From the NCBI RefSeq assembly GCF_000981225.1, contig NZ_LAJC01000024.1, positions 1 to 64,000 of the forward strand: a stretch of 64,000 nucleotides of DNA, written 5' to 3'. The notes beneath the pieces are model-generated. The model was not told where the DNA came from. It did not search any database and saw only the letters and a list, made by a program, of their open reading frames with translations. Below are positions 16,551 to 24,708 of the stretch, in pieces. Within the stretch, counting starts at the first letter, position 1; each line of letters opens with the position of its first letter. A program made the translations under genes and the position numbers. Origin of the DNA: Allosalinactinospora lopnorensis (GTDB lineage: Bacteria > Actinomycetota > Actinomycetes > Streptosporangiales > Streptosporangiaceae).

Positions 16551-17660
16551 ATGAGCAAGTCCGAAGGAACCGTGACGGAACGCGCCGTCGCGGCCGACGT
16601 ACCCGAGACCATGCGCGGGGCCGTGCTCTTCGGCCCCGACGACATGCGCGTCGTGCAGCGCCCGGTACCGATGCCGGGACCCGGAGAGGTGCTGGTCCGG
16701 GTCGCGATGTGCGGCACCTGCGGAACGGATCTGAAGATACTCGGGGGCCACTTTCCGCAGACCCCGCCGTTCGGGGAGTTCATCCCCGGGCACGAGTGGA
16801 CGGGCACCGTGGCCGGCCTGGGCGAGAGCGTGGACGAGTTCCGGATCGGCGACAAGGTGTGCATCGAGGCGCACGCCGGCTGCGGCGGCTGCGACAACTG
16901 CCTCATCGGTCGCTACACGGCCTGCCTCAACTACGCCAACCGGGCGAAGGGGCACCGCGCCACCGGTATGACGGCGAACGGCGGTTTCGCGGAGTACGCC
17001 GTGCACAACGCGAAGGCGCTGTACCGGATGCCGGAGTCCGTCTCCTTCGAGGACGCCGTCCTCGTCACGACGGCCGGAACCGGCCTCTACGGGCTCGACG
17101 TGGCGGGCGGCTACGTCGCCGGCCAGTCCGTCGTCGTGTTCGGCCCCGGCCCGGTCGGGCTGATGACCGTCCAGCTGTGCAAGCAGATGGCCGCGAGCCA
17201 GGTGATCCTGGTCGGCACCCGCCCCTCCAGGCTTGAGGTGGGCAAGCGGCTGGGCGCCGACCACGTGATCAACGCGAAGGACACCAACGTGGCCGACGCG
17301 GTGCTGCGGCTCACCGGGGGAGAGGGGGCCGACCTCAGCGTGGAGGCCTCCGGCGGCCCGGACTGCCCGCAGCAGGCGATCGAGGCCACCAAGCGCGGCG
17401 GGAAGATCCTGCTCGTGGCGTTCTACCCCGGGCAGGTCACCATGGATTTGAGTGCCGCGATCCGCAAGGACATCACGATGTACACCTCCCGTGGCGAGGG
17501 CGGGAACAACGTCAAGAGGGCCGTGGCGATGGCCGGGGAGGGCAAGCTCCGCGGCGCGGAACTCGTGACCCACCGGTTCCCGCTGGACGACATCACCGAG
17601 GCGTTCCGCGTCGTCCGCGAACGGGACGGCGAACCGCTGAAGGTGGTGCTCGTCCCCTAG
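16551..17660 (+). CDS. Zinc-dependent medium-chain alcohol dehydrogenase
   Basis: This 369-residue MDR enzyme has catalytic zinc ligands in CGTCGTDLK and GHEWTG, a complete four-cysteine structural zinc loop (CGGCDNCLIGRYTAC), and the nucleotide motif VVFGPGPVGLM. It resembles sorbitol/threonine dehydrogenase-type polyol oxidising enzymes. In this operon it probably oxidises a polyol or sugar acid ahead of the aldolase step, which is inference. It starts 32 bp after the UPF0261 gene. The N-terminal 15 residues before the fold are unusually long but follow a purine-rich ribosome binding site. Confidence 0.85.
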   Translation: MSKSEGTVTERAVAADVPETMRGAVLFGPDDMRVVQRPVPMPGPGEVLVRVAMCGTCGTDLKILGGHFPQTPPFGEFIPGHEWTGTVAGLGESVDEFRIGDKVCIEAHAGCGGCDNCLIGRYTACLNYANRAKGHRATGMTANGGFAEYAVHNAKALYRMPESVSFEDAVLVTTAGTGLYGLDVAGGYVAGQSVVVFGPGPVGLMTVQLCKQMAASQVILVGTRPSRLEVGKRLGADHVINAKDTNVADAVLRLTGGEGADLSVEASGGPDCPQQAIEATKRGGKILLVAFYPGQVTMDLSAAIRKDITMYTSRGEGGNNVKRAVAMAGEGKLRGAELVTHRFPLDDITEAFRVVRERDGEPLKVVLVP

Positions 17661-17736
17661 ATCCGAATAGGCTTCCCCGCGGGCCTCGTGCGGGCACGGG
17701 CTCATCGCCCGCCGTCGCGTGAACAGGCAAGAGGCA

Positions 17737-18750
17737 ATGAACATTCGAGATGTTGCTGCAGCGGCAGGGGTGTCCGTGGCGACCGTGTCACGGGTGCTTA
17801 GCTCCAAGCCGGGGAACCAGTCGGTACGCCCGGAGACGCGCCGGCGCGTGCTGGAGGTCGTCGACCGGGTCGGCTACCGGCCGAACGACCTGGCCCGGGC
17901 GCTGCTCCAGGACCGGACCGCGACGGTGGGGCTGGTCCTGCCGGACATCTCCAACCCCTACTACCCGCCGCTGGTGCGCGGGGTGGAGGACGCCGCCTCC
18001 GCTCTCGGTTACCGGGTGATGCTCTGCAACACCGACCGGGACGAGAACAAGACGGCCGCCTACGTGGACACCCTGATCAAGACGAGGGTCGACGGCATCG
18101 TCATCGCCGGCGGGAGCACGAGCGTGGGAATGCTGCACAGGGTGCTCGAACCGTACCGCACCAAGGTCGTGGTGGTCGGCCGGCACCAGCTGGAGTACCC
18201 CTCGGTGCAGGTGGACAACGTCGCCGCGGTGCACGAGGTCATCGAGTACCTGACCGGCCTGGGGCACCGCAGGATCGGGTTCGTCGCGGGCCCGGCGTCC
18301 TCGATCACCGTCCAGGACCGGCACGAGGGCTACCGGGCGGCGCTGCGGGCCGCCGGCATCGAGTACGACGAGCGGCTGGTCCGGGAGGGGGACCTGCAGG
18401 AGCAGAGCGGCTACGACATCGCGAGCGCGCTGGCGGCGCCCCCCTCCCGCCCGACCGCGCTCGTGGCGGCGAACGACCGGATGGCGGTCGGCGCCATGGC
18501 CGCGCTCATCGACGCCGGGCTGCGCGTCCCCGACGACGTATCGCTCGTCGGGTTCGACGACGTCTCACTGGCCAGCTATCTCCGGCCCGCCCTGACCACC
18601 GTGTCCGTGCCCACCTACGACATGGGGTGCGCGGCGATGGAGCTGCTCTCGCGCGAGCTCGAAGGCGGCGGCCAGGCGGCCGGGACCGAGTCCCGGGCGC
18701 TCTCGACCACGCTCATGCTCCGGGACAGCTGCGCCGCCTCGCCGGACTGA
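17737..18750 (+). CDS. LacI family transcriptional regulator
   Basis: The N-terminal LacI helix-turn-helix (MNIRDVAAAAGVSVATVSRVL, hinge NDLARALLQ) is followed by a periplasmic-binding-protein-like effector domain (GLVLPDISNPYYPPLVRGVE, AGGSTS, GFVAGP, ALVAANDRMAVGAM, LVGFDDVSLASY). The expected ligand is a sugar or related compound. It closes the catabolic operon and is the natural candidate to bind the two TGTAA-N4-TTACA palindromes 4 kb upstream. ATG 17737 puts the HTH at the usual distance from the start; GTG 17719 is the alternative. Confidence 0.88.
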   Translation: MNIRDVAAAAGVSVATVSRVLSSKPGNQSVRPETRRRVLEVVDRVGYRPNDLARALLQDRTATVGLVLPDISNPYYPPLVRGVEDAASALGYRVMLCNTDRDENKTAAYVDTLIKTRVDGIVIAGGSTSVGMLHRVLEPYRTKVVVVGRHQLEYPSVQVDNVAAVHEVIEYLTGLGHRRIGFVAGPASSITVQDRHEGYRAALRAAGIEYDERLVREGDLQEQSGYDIASALAAPPSRPTALVAANDRMAVGAMAALIDAGLRVPDDVSLVGFDDVSLASYLRPALTTVSVPTYDMGCAAMELLSRELEGGGQAAGTESRALSTTLMLRDSCAASPD

Positions 18751-19011
18751 TTCCGCCCGCCCGGAGCCCGGCGAGACTCGGGGCGGTGCGGGCGCGGCGC
18801 GCAAGCCCCGTTCGCCACTGAGCGGTCCCGCACGGGGTCCGCCGAGGCGGACGGCGCGCGGAACAGAGCAAGGAGCGGGGAAGACAGCGTCGCGGGCTGT
18901 GGCCGGAGTCGGCCAGCCTCCGGAAGTGGCCCGTATACCTTCACCTCATGGCCGATAATCCCGGCACATGCGTGTTCGCCGGTTGATGTACCGATTCGCG
19001 GAGGTGGGGAG

Positions 19012-22000
19012 TTGGCCGAGCCCGTTCTGAGCCTGGGGGCCGCAGTGGTCCGGACCGCACTCCAGCTCTGGGTGGGAGACTCCCCGATAGCGGACAGCGT
19101 CACCGACCTGGTCGAGCAGCGGGTCAGCGGGCTGATGGAACAGCGCCGGCTGAAACGGCGGTTCGCCGAGTTCGAGGACACCATCGCCCAGCGGGTGCTG
19201 GCGGACCTGGAGCACGAGTTCCGCGGCCTGCCGGACAACGAGCGTGAGGCGGCGGTTCTGGCCGTGGCCGACTCCTTCGACAAAGCCCGGCTGACCGAGC
19301 GCGCCCTGTTCGAACGCGACCTGGACTCGCTGCTACTGGAGCGGCACATCCGCCGGCAGAACCCGCGGATCACCCGCGACCTCAGCGAGGCCGCGGTGGG
19401 GGTCTACGACCGGGTGCTACCGGAGTGCTGCTCCTATGTCATCGCCACCTACACCACGCTGCCCGACTTCCACGCCGGAGCGTTCACCGAGCTGCTGCGC
19501 CGCGACCGGATCATCCTGGACAAGCTCAGCACGATCCTGGAGAACCTGCCGAAGCAGTCCGCGGACGGCGACGGGGGTGCCGAGGCGGCCTTCGCCACCG
19601 CCTACCGCCGCAAGGCCGCCGAGCGGTGGGACGTCCTGCAGCTGTTCGGCACCGACGCCACCACGCGCACCTACCCGCTGAGCCTGGCCTATCTCAGCCT
19701 CAACGTGACCTACCCGGCGGATGCCGAAAGGGCGGCCGATCCGGGACATGCCGGGTGGTGGGACCAGCACCGCGGCGGCGTCCAGAGCGTCGAGGAGGCG
19801 CTCGCGGCCAACCCCCGGCTGTTCCTGCGCGGCGCGGCCGGGTCGGGCAAGACCACCCTGCTGCACTGGGTCGCGGTGCGCGCCAGCAGGAACGACTTCG
19901 GGCCGGAGCTGGCGGCGTGGAACGGGCTCATCCCGTTCTTCGTCCCCCTGCGCCGCTACGTCGACAGCGCGCTGCCCGAGCCCGAGGACTTCATCCGGCA
20001 CACCGGGCGCTTCCTCGCCGCCGAGGCGCCCCCGGGGTGGGTGCAGCGGGTGCTGGACGGCGGCGGCGCGGTGCTGCTGGTGGACGGCGTGGACGAGCTT
20101 CCCGGTGCGCAGCGCGAACAGGCCCGGCGCTGGCTGCACGACCTGATCCGCGACTACCCGCGCTGCCGCTTCGTCGTCACCTCGCGTCCCGCCGCGGCCG
20201 GCGAGGACTGGCTGGCCGCGCAGGACTTCGTCAGCGCCGAGCTGGAGGACCTGCGCGAGGACGACATCAGGGCGTTCATCGGGCACTGGCACGCGGCGGT
20301 GCGCAGCGAAACGGTCGACGTCGACGAGCGCGAACGGCTCGAACGCTACGAGCGGGAGCTGACTGACAAGGTGCTCACCACGCAACCGCTGCGCAACATC
20401 GCGTCCACGCCGCTGCTGTGCGCCTTGTTGTGCGCGCTCTACCGGGACCGGCGCACCGCCCTGCCCCGCGACCGGTTGGAGGTCTACCAGGCGGCCCTGG
20501 CGATGCTGCTGGCCGATCGCGACGAGCAGCGCGGGATCGCCAGCGACGGAGTCCACCTGTCGCGCACCGAGAAGACGGAACTGCTGCAGGAGCTCGCGCG
20601 GTGGCTGGTGTGCAACGGAAGCTCCGAGATGCCGCACCAGACCGCGCGGCGCCAGATCGAACGCACCCTGGCCATCATGCACCGCGCCGAGGGCGGTCCC
20701 GACCAGGTCTTCGACTACCTGCTCGTCCGCAGCGGGCTGCTGAACGCCCCCACGGTCGACCGGGTGAGCTTCATCCACCGGACCTTCGAGGAGTACCTCG
20801 CCGCCAAGGCGCTGGTCGAAGAGGACAGCATCCCCCAACTCGTCAGGAACGCCCACGACGACCAGTGGCACGAGGTCGTGGTCATGGCCGCCGGGCACGT
20901 CGGCAACCGCCAACGGGCGGAACTCATCTCGGGCCTGCTCACGCGCGCCGACCAGGTCAAGAAGCACCACGACCGGCTGCTGGCCACCGCGCTCGCCTGT
21001 ATGAGCGCCTCCTCCACCCTGGCCGTGGAACTGCGCACCGAGGTGGAGCGCCGGGTGGCGGGCATCCTCCCGCCCCGCACCGAAGCCCAGGTCAAAGCGC
21101 TGATCACGGCGGGGGAACCCGCGTTGCCGTTCCTCACCGAGGCCACGGTCCGCAACGCGCGCGAGGCCGAAGCCACCATCCGCGCGGCCTCGGGCATCGG
21201 GGGAGAGGAATCCGTCCCCATCATCGCCAACGCGGCACGCCACGGCAGTTGGAAAGTCTTGGGCGCGCTCGAAGACGCCTGGACCAAGAATCCCTCCCGG
21301 CGTTTCGCCCGGGAGGTGCTTCCCCAATGGCCGCAAGGGTCAAATTATTTGTTCGGCACCCACGGCGACCACCTGCCACTGGTGGCCGAGTGCGTGCCAG
21401 ACATAGATGGACTGGTGGTCGATGGGGATGAGCAAACCGACCTGCGGGTACTCGAACGTATGCCTGGCCTACGTTGCCTTGCTCTGCGCACCCGCTGGGA
21501 AACAACCTGGCACGTCAAGTCCCTGGACTGGCTGAGACCACTCAAGCGGCTCGCCTCGCTGTTTCTTCATGAGGACACGCGTGTCAGCGATGTCTCCGTA
21601 CTGGCGGAAACACATATTCGGTATCTGACTATCAACCGGCCGCAGGACGTTCGGGGCCTGGAGTCGTTAAGGGCGATGCGGGAATTGGGAGGTGTATCCT
21701 TTTTTTCCGGTGCTCCCCAGATTCCGCTTTCCGCTCTTATTCCGGAGAAAGAGAACTTTTATCTCAATTACCTCCGAGTGGAAGAGATCACCGACCTGCG
21801 GTCCCTTTACGATGTCGCGCACTACGATATAGCCAGACTCACACTGGCCAGCTGTCGAAATCTCGGCTCGCTGGACGGGATCGAGACGCTTTTCAGTAGC
21901 CTAAAGTATTTTTGCTACCGCGATTCCGGCGCCACCAACAACGTGGACCTCTCGCCTCTGCTATTCCTGGAGCGCCTGAACAGCCTCTCCATCACCGACA

Positions 22001-22302
22001 CGACCGTGGAAGCGAACGAGCGTGTCTTGACCCGTCTTCCCTTGCTTGACGAACTGGAGCTGTTCATTCTCCCGACCGTGACCGAGCCGTATCGACTCCC
22101 ATCCTGGCTCCGGGATCTTCCCAGCCTGCGCACTCTTCGGATCGTCGCGGATGGTGGTGTCGATCTGACCGATCTGGCCGGAGCCACCGACCTTACGATC
22201 CGACTGGCGCACTTCGGGTCGAAAAAAGTCGTCGGCGCCGATGGGCTCGGGCGCGGCAGCCGGGTCGTCCGGGAACCGCGCCCGCGTTTCAAGAGTTCGT
22301 AA
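19012..22302 (+). CDS. NACHT-domain NTPase with C-terminal leucine-rich-repeat-like region (NLR-like, putative anti-phage)
   Basis: This is a 1096-residue STAND NTPase. Residues 1-190 are a helical N-terminal domain without an obvious catalytic motif. Walker A GAAGSGKTT is at 274-282, Walker B LLVDGVDEL at about 355-363, SRP sensor-like VTSRPAA follows, and FIHRTFEEYLAAK at about 587-599 is the conserved NACHT helical motif. From about residue 776 the protein changes to irregular leucine-rich repeats (LRVLERMPGLRCLAL, LRPLKRLASLFL). Such NLR-like proteins act in bacterial anti-phage defence. TTG 19012 has a strong GGAGGTGGGGAG. The LRR region is visibly less GC-rich than the rest. Confidence 0.85.
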   Translation: MAEPVLSLGAAVVRTALQLWVGDSPIADSVTDLVEQRVSGLMEQRRLKRRFAEFEDTIAQRVLADLEHEFRGLPDNEREAAVLAVADSFDKARLTERALFERDLDSLLLERHIRRQNPRITRDLSEAAVGVYDRVLPECCSYVIATYTTLPDFHAGAFTELLRRDRIILDKLSTILENLPKQSADGDGGAEAAFATAYRRKAAERWDVLQLFGTDATTRTYPLSLAYLSLNVTYPADAERAADPGHAGWWDQHRGGVQSVEEALAANPRLFLRGAAGSGKTTLLHWVAVRASRNDFGPELAAWNGLIPFFVPLRRYVDSALPEPEDFIRHTGRFLAAEAPPGWVQRVLDGGGAVLLVDGVDELPGAQREQARRWLHDLIRDYPRCRFVVTSRPAAAGEDWLAAQDFVSAELEDLREDDIRAFIGHWHAAVRSETVDVDERERLERYERELTDKVLTTQPLRNIASTPLLCALLCALYRDRRTALPRDRLEVYQAALAMLLADRDEQRGIASDGVHLSRTEKTELLQELARWLVCNGSSEMPHQTARRQIERTLAIMHRAEGGPDQVFDYLLVRSGLLNAPTVDRVSFIHRTFEEYLAAKALVEEDSIPQLVRNAHDDQWHEVVVMAAGHVGNRQRAELISGLLTRADQVKKHHDRLLATALACMSASSTLAVELRTEVERRVAGILPPRTEAQVKALITAGEPALPFLTEATVRNAREAEATIRAASGIGGEESVPIIANAARHGSWKVLGALEDAWTKNPSRRFAREVLPQWPQGSNYLFGTHGDHLPLVAECVPDIDGLVVDGDEQTDLRVLERMPGLRCLALRTRWETTWHVKSLDWLRPLKRLASLFLHEDTRVSDVSVLAETHIRYLTINRPQDVRGLESLRAMRELGGVSFFSGAPQIPLSALIPEKENFYLNYLRVEEITDLRSLYDVAHYDIARLTLASCRNLGSLDGIETLFSSLKYFCYRDSGATNNVDLSPLLFLERLNSLSITDTTVEANERVLTRLPLLDELELFILPTVTEPYRLPSWLRDLPSLRTLRIVADGGVDLTDLAGATDLTIRLAHFGSKKVVGADGLGRGSRVVREPRPRFKSS

Positions 22303-22308
22303 CGCCGA

Positions 22309-22560
22309 CTACAGCTCCCCGTCCCGGGCGGCGGTGAGGAAGGCGTCCCACTCGGCGGCGGGGAAAGCGAGGTGCCCGGCCTCGGGTTGCTTGGAGTCGC
22401 GCAGGGCGGCACCGGAGGGGAGATCGGCGACCTCGACGCAGTCGCCGTTGACGCCGCTGTAGCCGCTCTTGCGGAAGGAAGCGGGGATGTGGGCCACTTC
22501 GACACAGTTGGGAGCCTGTCCGCTGTAGCTGCTCTTGCGGAAGACTAACGCGTCGGTCAT
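22309..22560 (-). CDS. DUF397 protein with duplicated motif
   Basis: This 83-residue protein carries the DUF397 motif twice: FRKSSYSGQAPNCVEVAH and FRKSGYSGVNGDCVEVAD, then ALRDSK and the usual LAFPAAEWDAFL tail. DUF397 proteins are partners of XRE/DUF5753 regulators in actinobacteria (WhiJ-type systems); biochemical function is not established. Its start overlaps the XRE stop (ATGA), and its own stop lies 6 bp from the convergent NACHT stop. A duplicated N-terminal half is less usual than a single copy. Confidence 0.85.
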   Translation of the reverse strand: MTDALVFRKSSYSGQAPNCVEVAHIPASFRKSGYSGVNGDCVEVADLPSGAALRDSKQPEAGHLAFPAAEWDAFLTAARDGEL

Positions 22561-23420
22561 TGTCTGCTCTCTAGGGCTTTGACTAGGTCGCTGATGAACT
22601 TGGCGGTCTGCGCGGTGCTGATGGCGGTGCCTTGGATGTCGCCGAATGTTGCGCTGTACCGCTCCACGTCGCCGGGTTGTTCGAAGAACACAGAATCGGT
22701 GACGGTGTCCACGTGGACGATCGGTGGGTTCACGCGGTCGGGGAACTCCAAGATACTGAACGGGGCGACGAGCGCCGCATGGGACCCCGCTTCGAACGGG
22801 AGTAGCTGGATGTCGATGTTGGGCAGCTTGGCCATGTAGAGCAGGTGCCGCATCTGGGCCGCCATGACCTGTGGGCCGCCGATCATGCGGTGCAGTGCTG
22901 CTTCGTCCATGACGACCCGGAACCGCACGGGGTTGAACTCGGTCAGGATGTTCCGGCGGGCCATCCGAGCTTCGACGCGGCGTTCGATGTCCTCAGGGCC
23001 GGTGTAGCGGCCTCCTTGGAAGAGCGCCTCGGCGTATTCGGGGGTCTGGAGCAGCCCCGGAATGACGAGTCCTTCGAAGCTGCGGATGGCCGAGGCTTCA
23101 GCCTCGAAATCCGGCAGTGCTTGGGCTCCGAAGACTTCACGATACTTCGACCACCAGCCGCGCTCCTTGGCGTCGCGGGCCAGCGCTTGCATGGCCTCTC
23201 GTTTGGCGGTGTCATGGACCTTGTAGAGGTCCATGAGCTTGTCGAGATCAGCGGCGCTGATGCGCTTGGTCTCGGTGGTCTCCATCTTGCTGACCTTGCC
23301 GGAACTCCACTTCAACTCCGCTCCGACCTGGCTGGTCGTGAGTCTGGCGCTCTCGCGTGCCTGGCGGAGCTTGGTGGCAAGACGGCGGAGGCGAAGCGTG
23401 GGGCTATGTGGTGAACGCAT
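22557..23420 (-). CDS. XRE family regulator with DUF5753 (WhiJ/Scr1-type)
   Basis: This 287-residue protein has an N-terminal XRE helix-turn-helix (RLRRLATKLRQARESARLTTSQVGAELKWSSGKVSKMET) and a DUF5753 domain with YREVFG, the hallmark IPGLLQTPEYAEALF, DEAALHRMIGG and INIQLLPF-like NIDIQLLPF. In Streptomyces such proteins pair with DUF397 partners in developmental or toxin-antitoxin-like control. It is translationally coupled to the DUF397 gene and divergent from an ATPase gene, with two palindromic operators between them. Confidence 0.87.
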   Translation of the reverse strand: MRSPHSPTLRLRRLATKLRQARESARLTTSQVGAELKWSSGKVSKMETTETKRISAADLDKLMDLYKVHDTAKREAMQALARDAKERGWWSKYREVFGAQALPDFEAEASAIRSFEGLVIPGLLQTPEYAEALFQGGRYTGPEDIERRVEARMARRNILTEFNPVRFRVVMDEAALHRMIGGPQVMAAQMRHLLYMAKLPNIDIQLLPFEAGSHAALVAPFSILEFPDRVNPPIVHVDTVTDSVFFEQPGDVERYSATFGDIQGTAISTAQTAKFISDLVKALESRQ

Positions 23421-23439
23421 GGGACTACCTTAATCGATC

Positions 23440-23482
23440 GCTACTTCGTAGCAAACAGACTTGAAAACTCTACGAAGTAGAG
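23440..23482. promoter_or_regulatory. Paired palindromes between XRE and ATPase genes
   Basis: GCTAC-TTC-GTAGC (23440-23452) and CTCTAC-GAA-GTAGAG (23468-23482) are perfect inverted repeats whose cores, CTACTTCGTAG and CTACGAAGTAG, are reverse complements. They start 20 bp upstream of the XRE start codon and are likely autoregulatory sites. Confidence 0.65.
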
Positions 23483-23645
23483 TTGGCTTTAATGTGCACC
23501 TGGTCACCGTCGCGTCACCCCGGGTTGTTGGTGATCACGCTACTGGTCGCCCGCCGTGCTGTCCGGCCAACGGACCGAAACGCGGGCGCCGCCTGTCTCT
23601 CCGGCTACTCTCCTCTGCCTTCTGGCTCGTCTCCAAGGAGTCCGC

Positions 23646-24199
23646 ATGTCTGTTTGGGCTGCCCCGTTGCAGCTACCCTCCGTCACGGTTCCGCTTGATC
23701 TGGTGGTGCCCTGGCAGAAGAAGCACTACTTCATCGCCGAGCCGGTGCCCTTCACCCGCCGCGCCTTCGACTTCTGGGGCAACGTGGTGCTGTTCCCGCT
23801 GGTGCACGCCTTCCTGCGCTCCTGTGCCGCCGACCAGAACCCCGAGTACCGTTACCTGTTCGACCTGCTGGGCTCGGAGCTGGCCGCCAACGCCCTCCGG
23901 CACTCGCGCTCGGGCCGGCCCGGCGGCACCTACACGCTGCGGGTGGACCGCTCACCCACCGGGCTGACCCTGACCTGCCGCGACGGCGGCGCCATCGACG
24001 ACCACCACTACGACCACCGCCAACGCCACTACCTGGCCCCCGACCCCGATGGCTGAACCCCCTCGCCCCGGCCGGGCGCGGCCTGGCCCTGGTGGACGCC
24101 TTCGCCACCGCCTGGGGCGACAACGGCCGACCCTCCCACCGCCACGTGTGGTTCTTCCTCGCCTACGACCTGGCCGACAGTACCTGGAACGCCGCCTAA
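23646..24199 (+). pseudogene. Frameshifted ATP-binding (anti-sigma/HATPase-type) protein
   Basis: ATG 23646 lies five bases after AAGGAG and opens a GHKL-type ATPase frame: the N-box-like LLGSELAANALRHSRSG and LTLTCRDGG. The frame stops at 24054-24056, but the missing C-terminus (WLNPLAPAGRGLALVDAFA, then WGDNG and VWFFLAYDL) follows at once in another frame, to TAA at 24197. One additional C near 24043-24049 would restore one ~184-residue protein reading LAPDPRWLNP. Such ATPases sit beside XRE/DUF397 pairs in actinobacteria. I regard it as probably intact in the organism. Confidence 0.75.
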
Positions 24200-24351
24200 T
24201 CCGGCACCTCCTCCATGATCGGCGATGGTGCGGTGGCCGGGTCCGGCCCTGGGCTTTGAGCGGGTACCCACCACGCTCTAGCATTTACACACTGTGACGA
24301 TTTGCGGCGCTATGCGCCGTGTCTCCCCCTTTCCCGCCATGAGGTTCTCCC

Positions 24352-24708
24352 GTGCCACGCGCTCTGCCGTCCTCACTCAAAGTCGCCCGTGTGCTGTTGT
24401 TCGTGCTCGCCGGGGCTGTCGGGCTGCAGGTCACCGGCGCTCTCATCATCATGGAGCCGACCCCTGAATCCTTCGGGACCCTTCTCTGGATCGCCGCGCC
24501 CGGGATCCTCGCGCTGGTGCTGGGACTGCGGCTGCCCGCCGGCCGGCGCGGGACGCTGGTGGCGATCGTGGTCTTCCAGGCGTTCCTGCTCTTCCTCGCC
24601 CTGGGGCGCATCGGCAACGGTGAGCCGCAGGGCCTGGTCAACCTGGCCCTGCCGATCCTGATCCTGACGTTCGTGCTGCGCGCGCCCTCGCGCGAGCACC
24701 TCTCGTGA
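24352..24708 (+). CDS. Small membrane protein paired with the Hint toxin (locus 1)
   Basis: This 118-residue protein has three to four hydrophobic helices (VARVLLFVLAGAVGLQV, LLWIAAPGILALVLGLRL, LVAIVVFQAFLLFLAL, LVNLALPILILTFVL). It is paralogous to the protein at 49138-49533, sharing RVARVLLFVLA, G(L/V)LA-LRL-GRR and GxGxPxGLxxLxLP. Both stand directly before a pilin-leader Hint toxin. The GTG start follows GAGG; its stop overlaps the toxin start (GTGA), implying coupled translation. Its role is unknown; a channel, chaperone or membrane immunity role is conceivable. Confidence 0.7.
   Translation: MPRALPSSLKVARVLLFVLAGAVGLQVTGALIIMEPTPESFGTLLWIAAPGILALVLGLRLPAGRRGTLVAIVVFQAFLLFLALGRIGNGEPQGLVNLALPILILTFVLRAPSREHLS

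Noticed and set aside
19417..21336. Minus-strand open frame of 639 codons opposite the NACHT gene
   Set aside because: Shadow frame; it ends where the gene's composition changes and codes for no recognisable protein.
24040..24056. Programmed frameshift in the ATPase gene
   Set aside because: No heptameric slippery sequence or downstream pseudoknot is evident, and five other genes show the same one-base loss, so sequence error is simpler.
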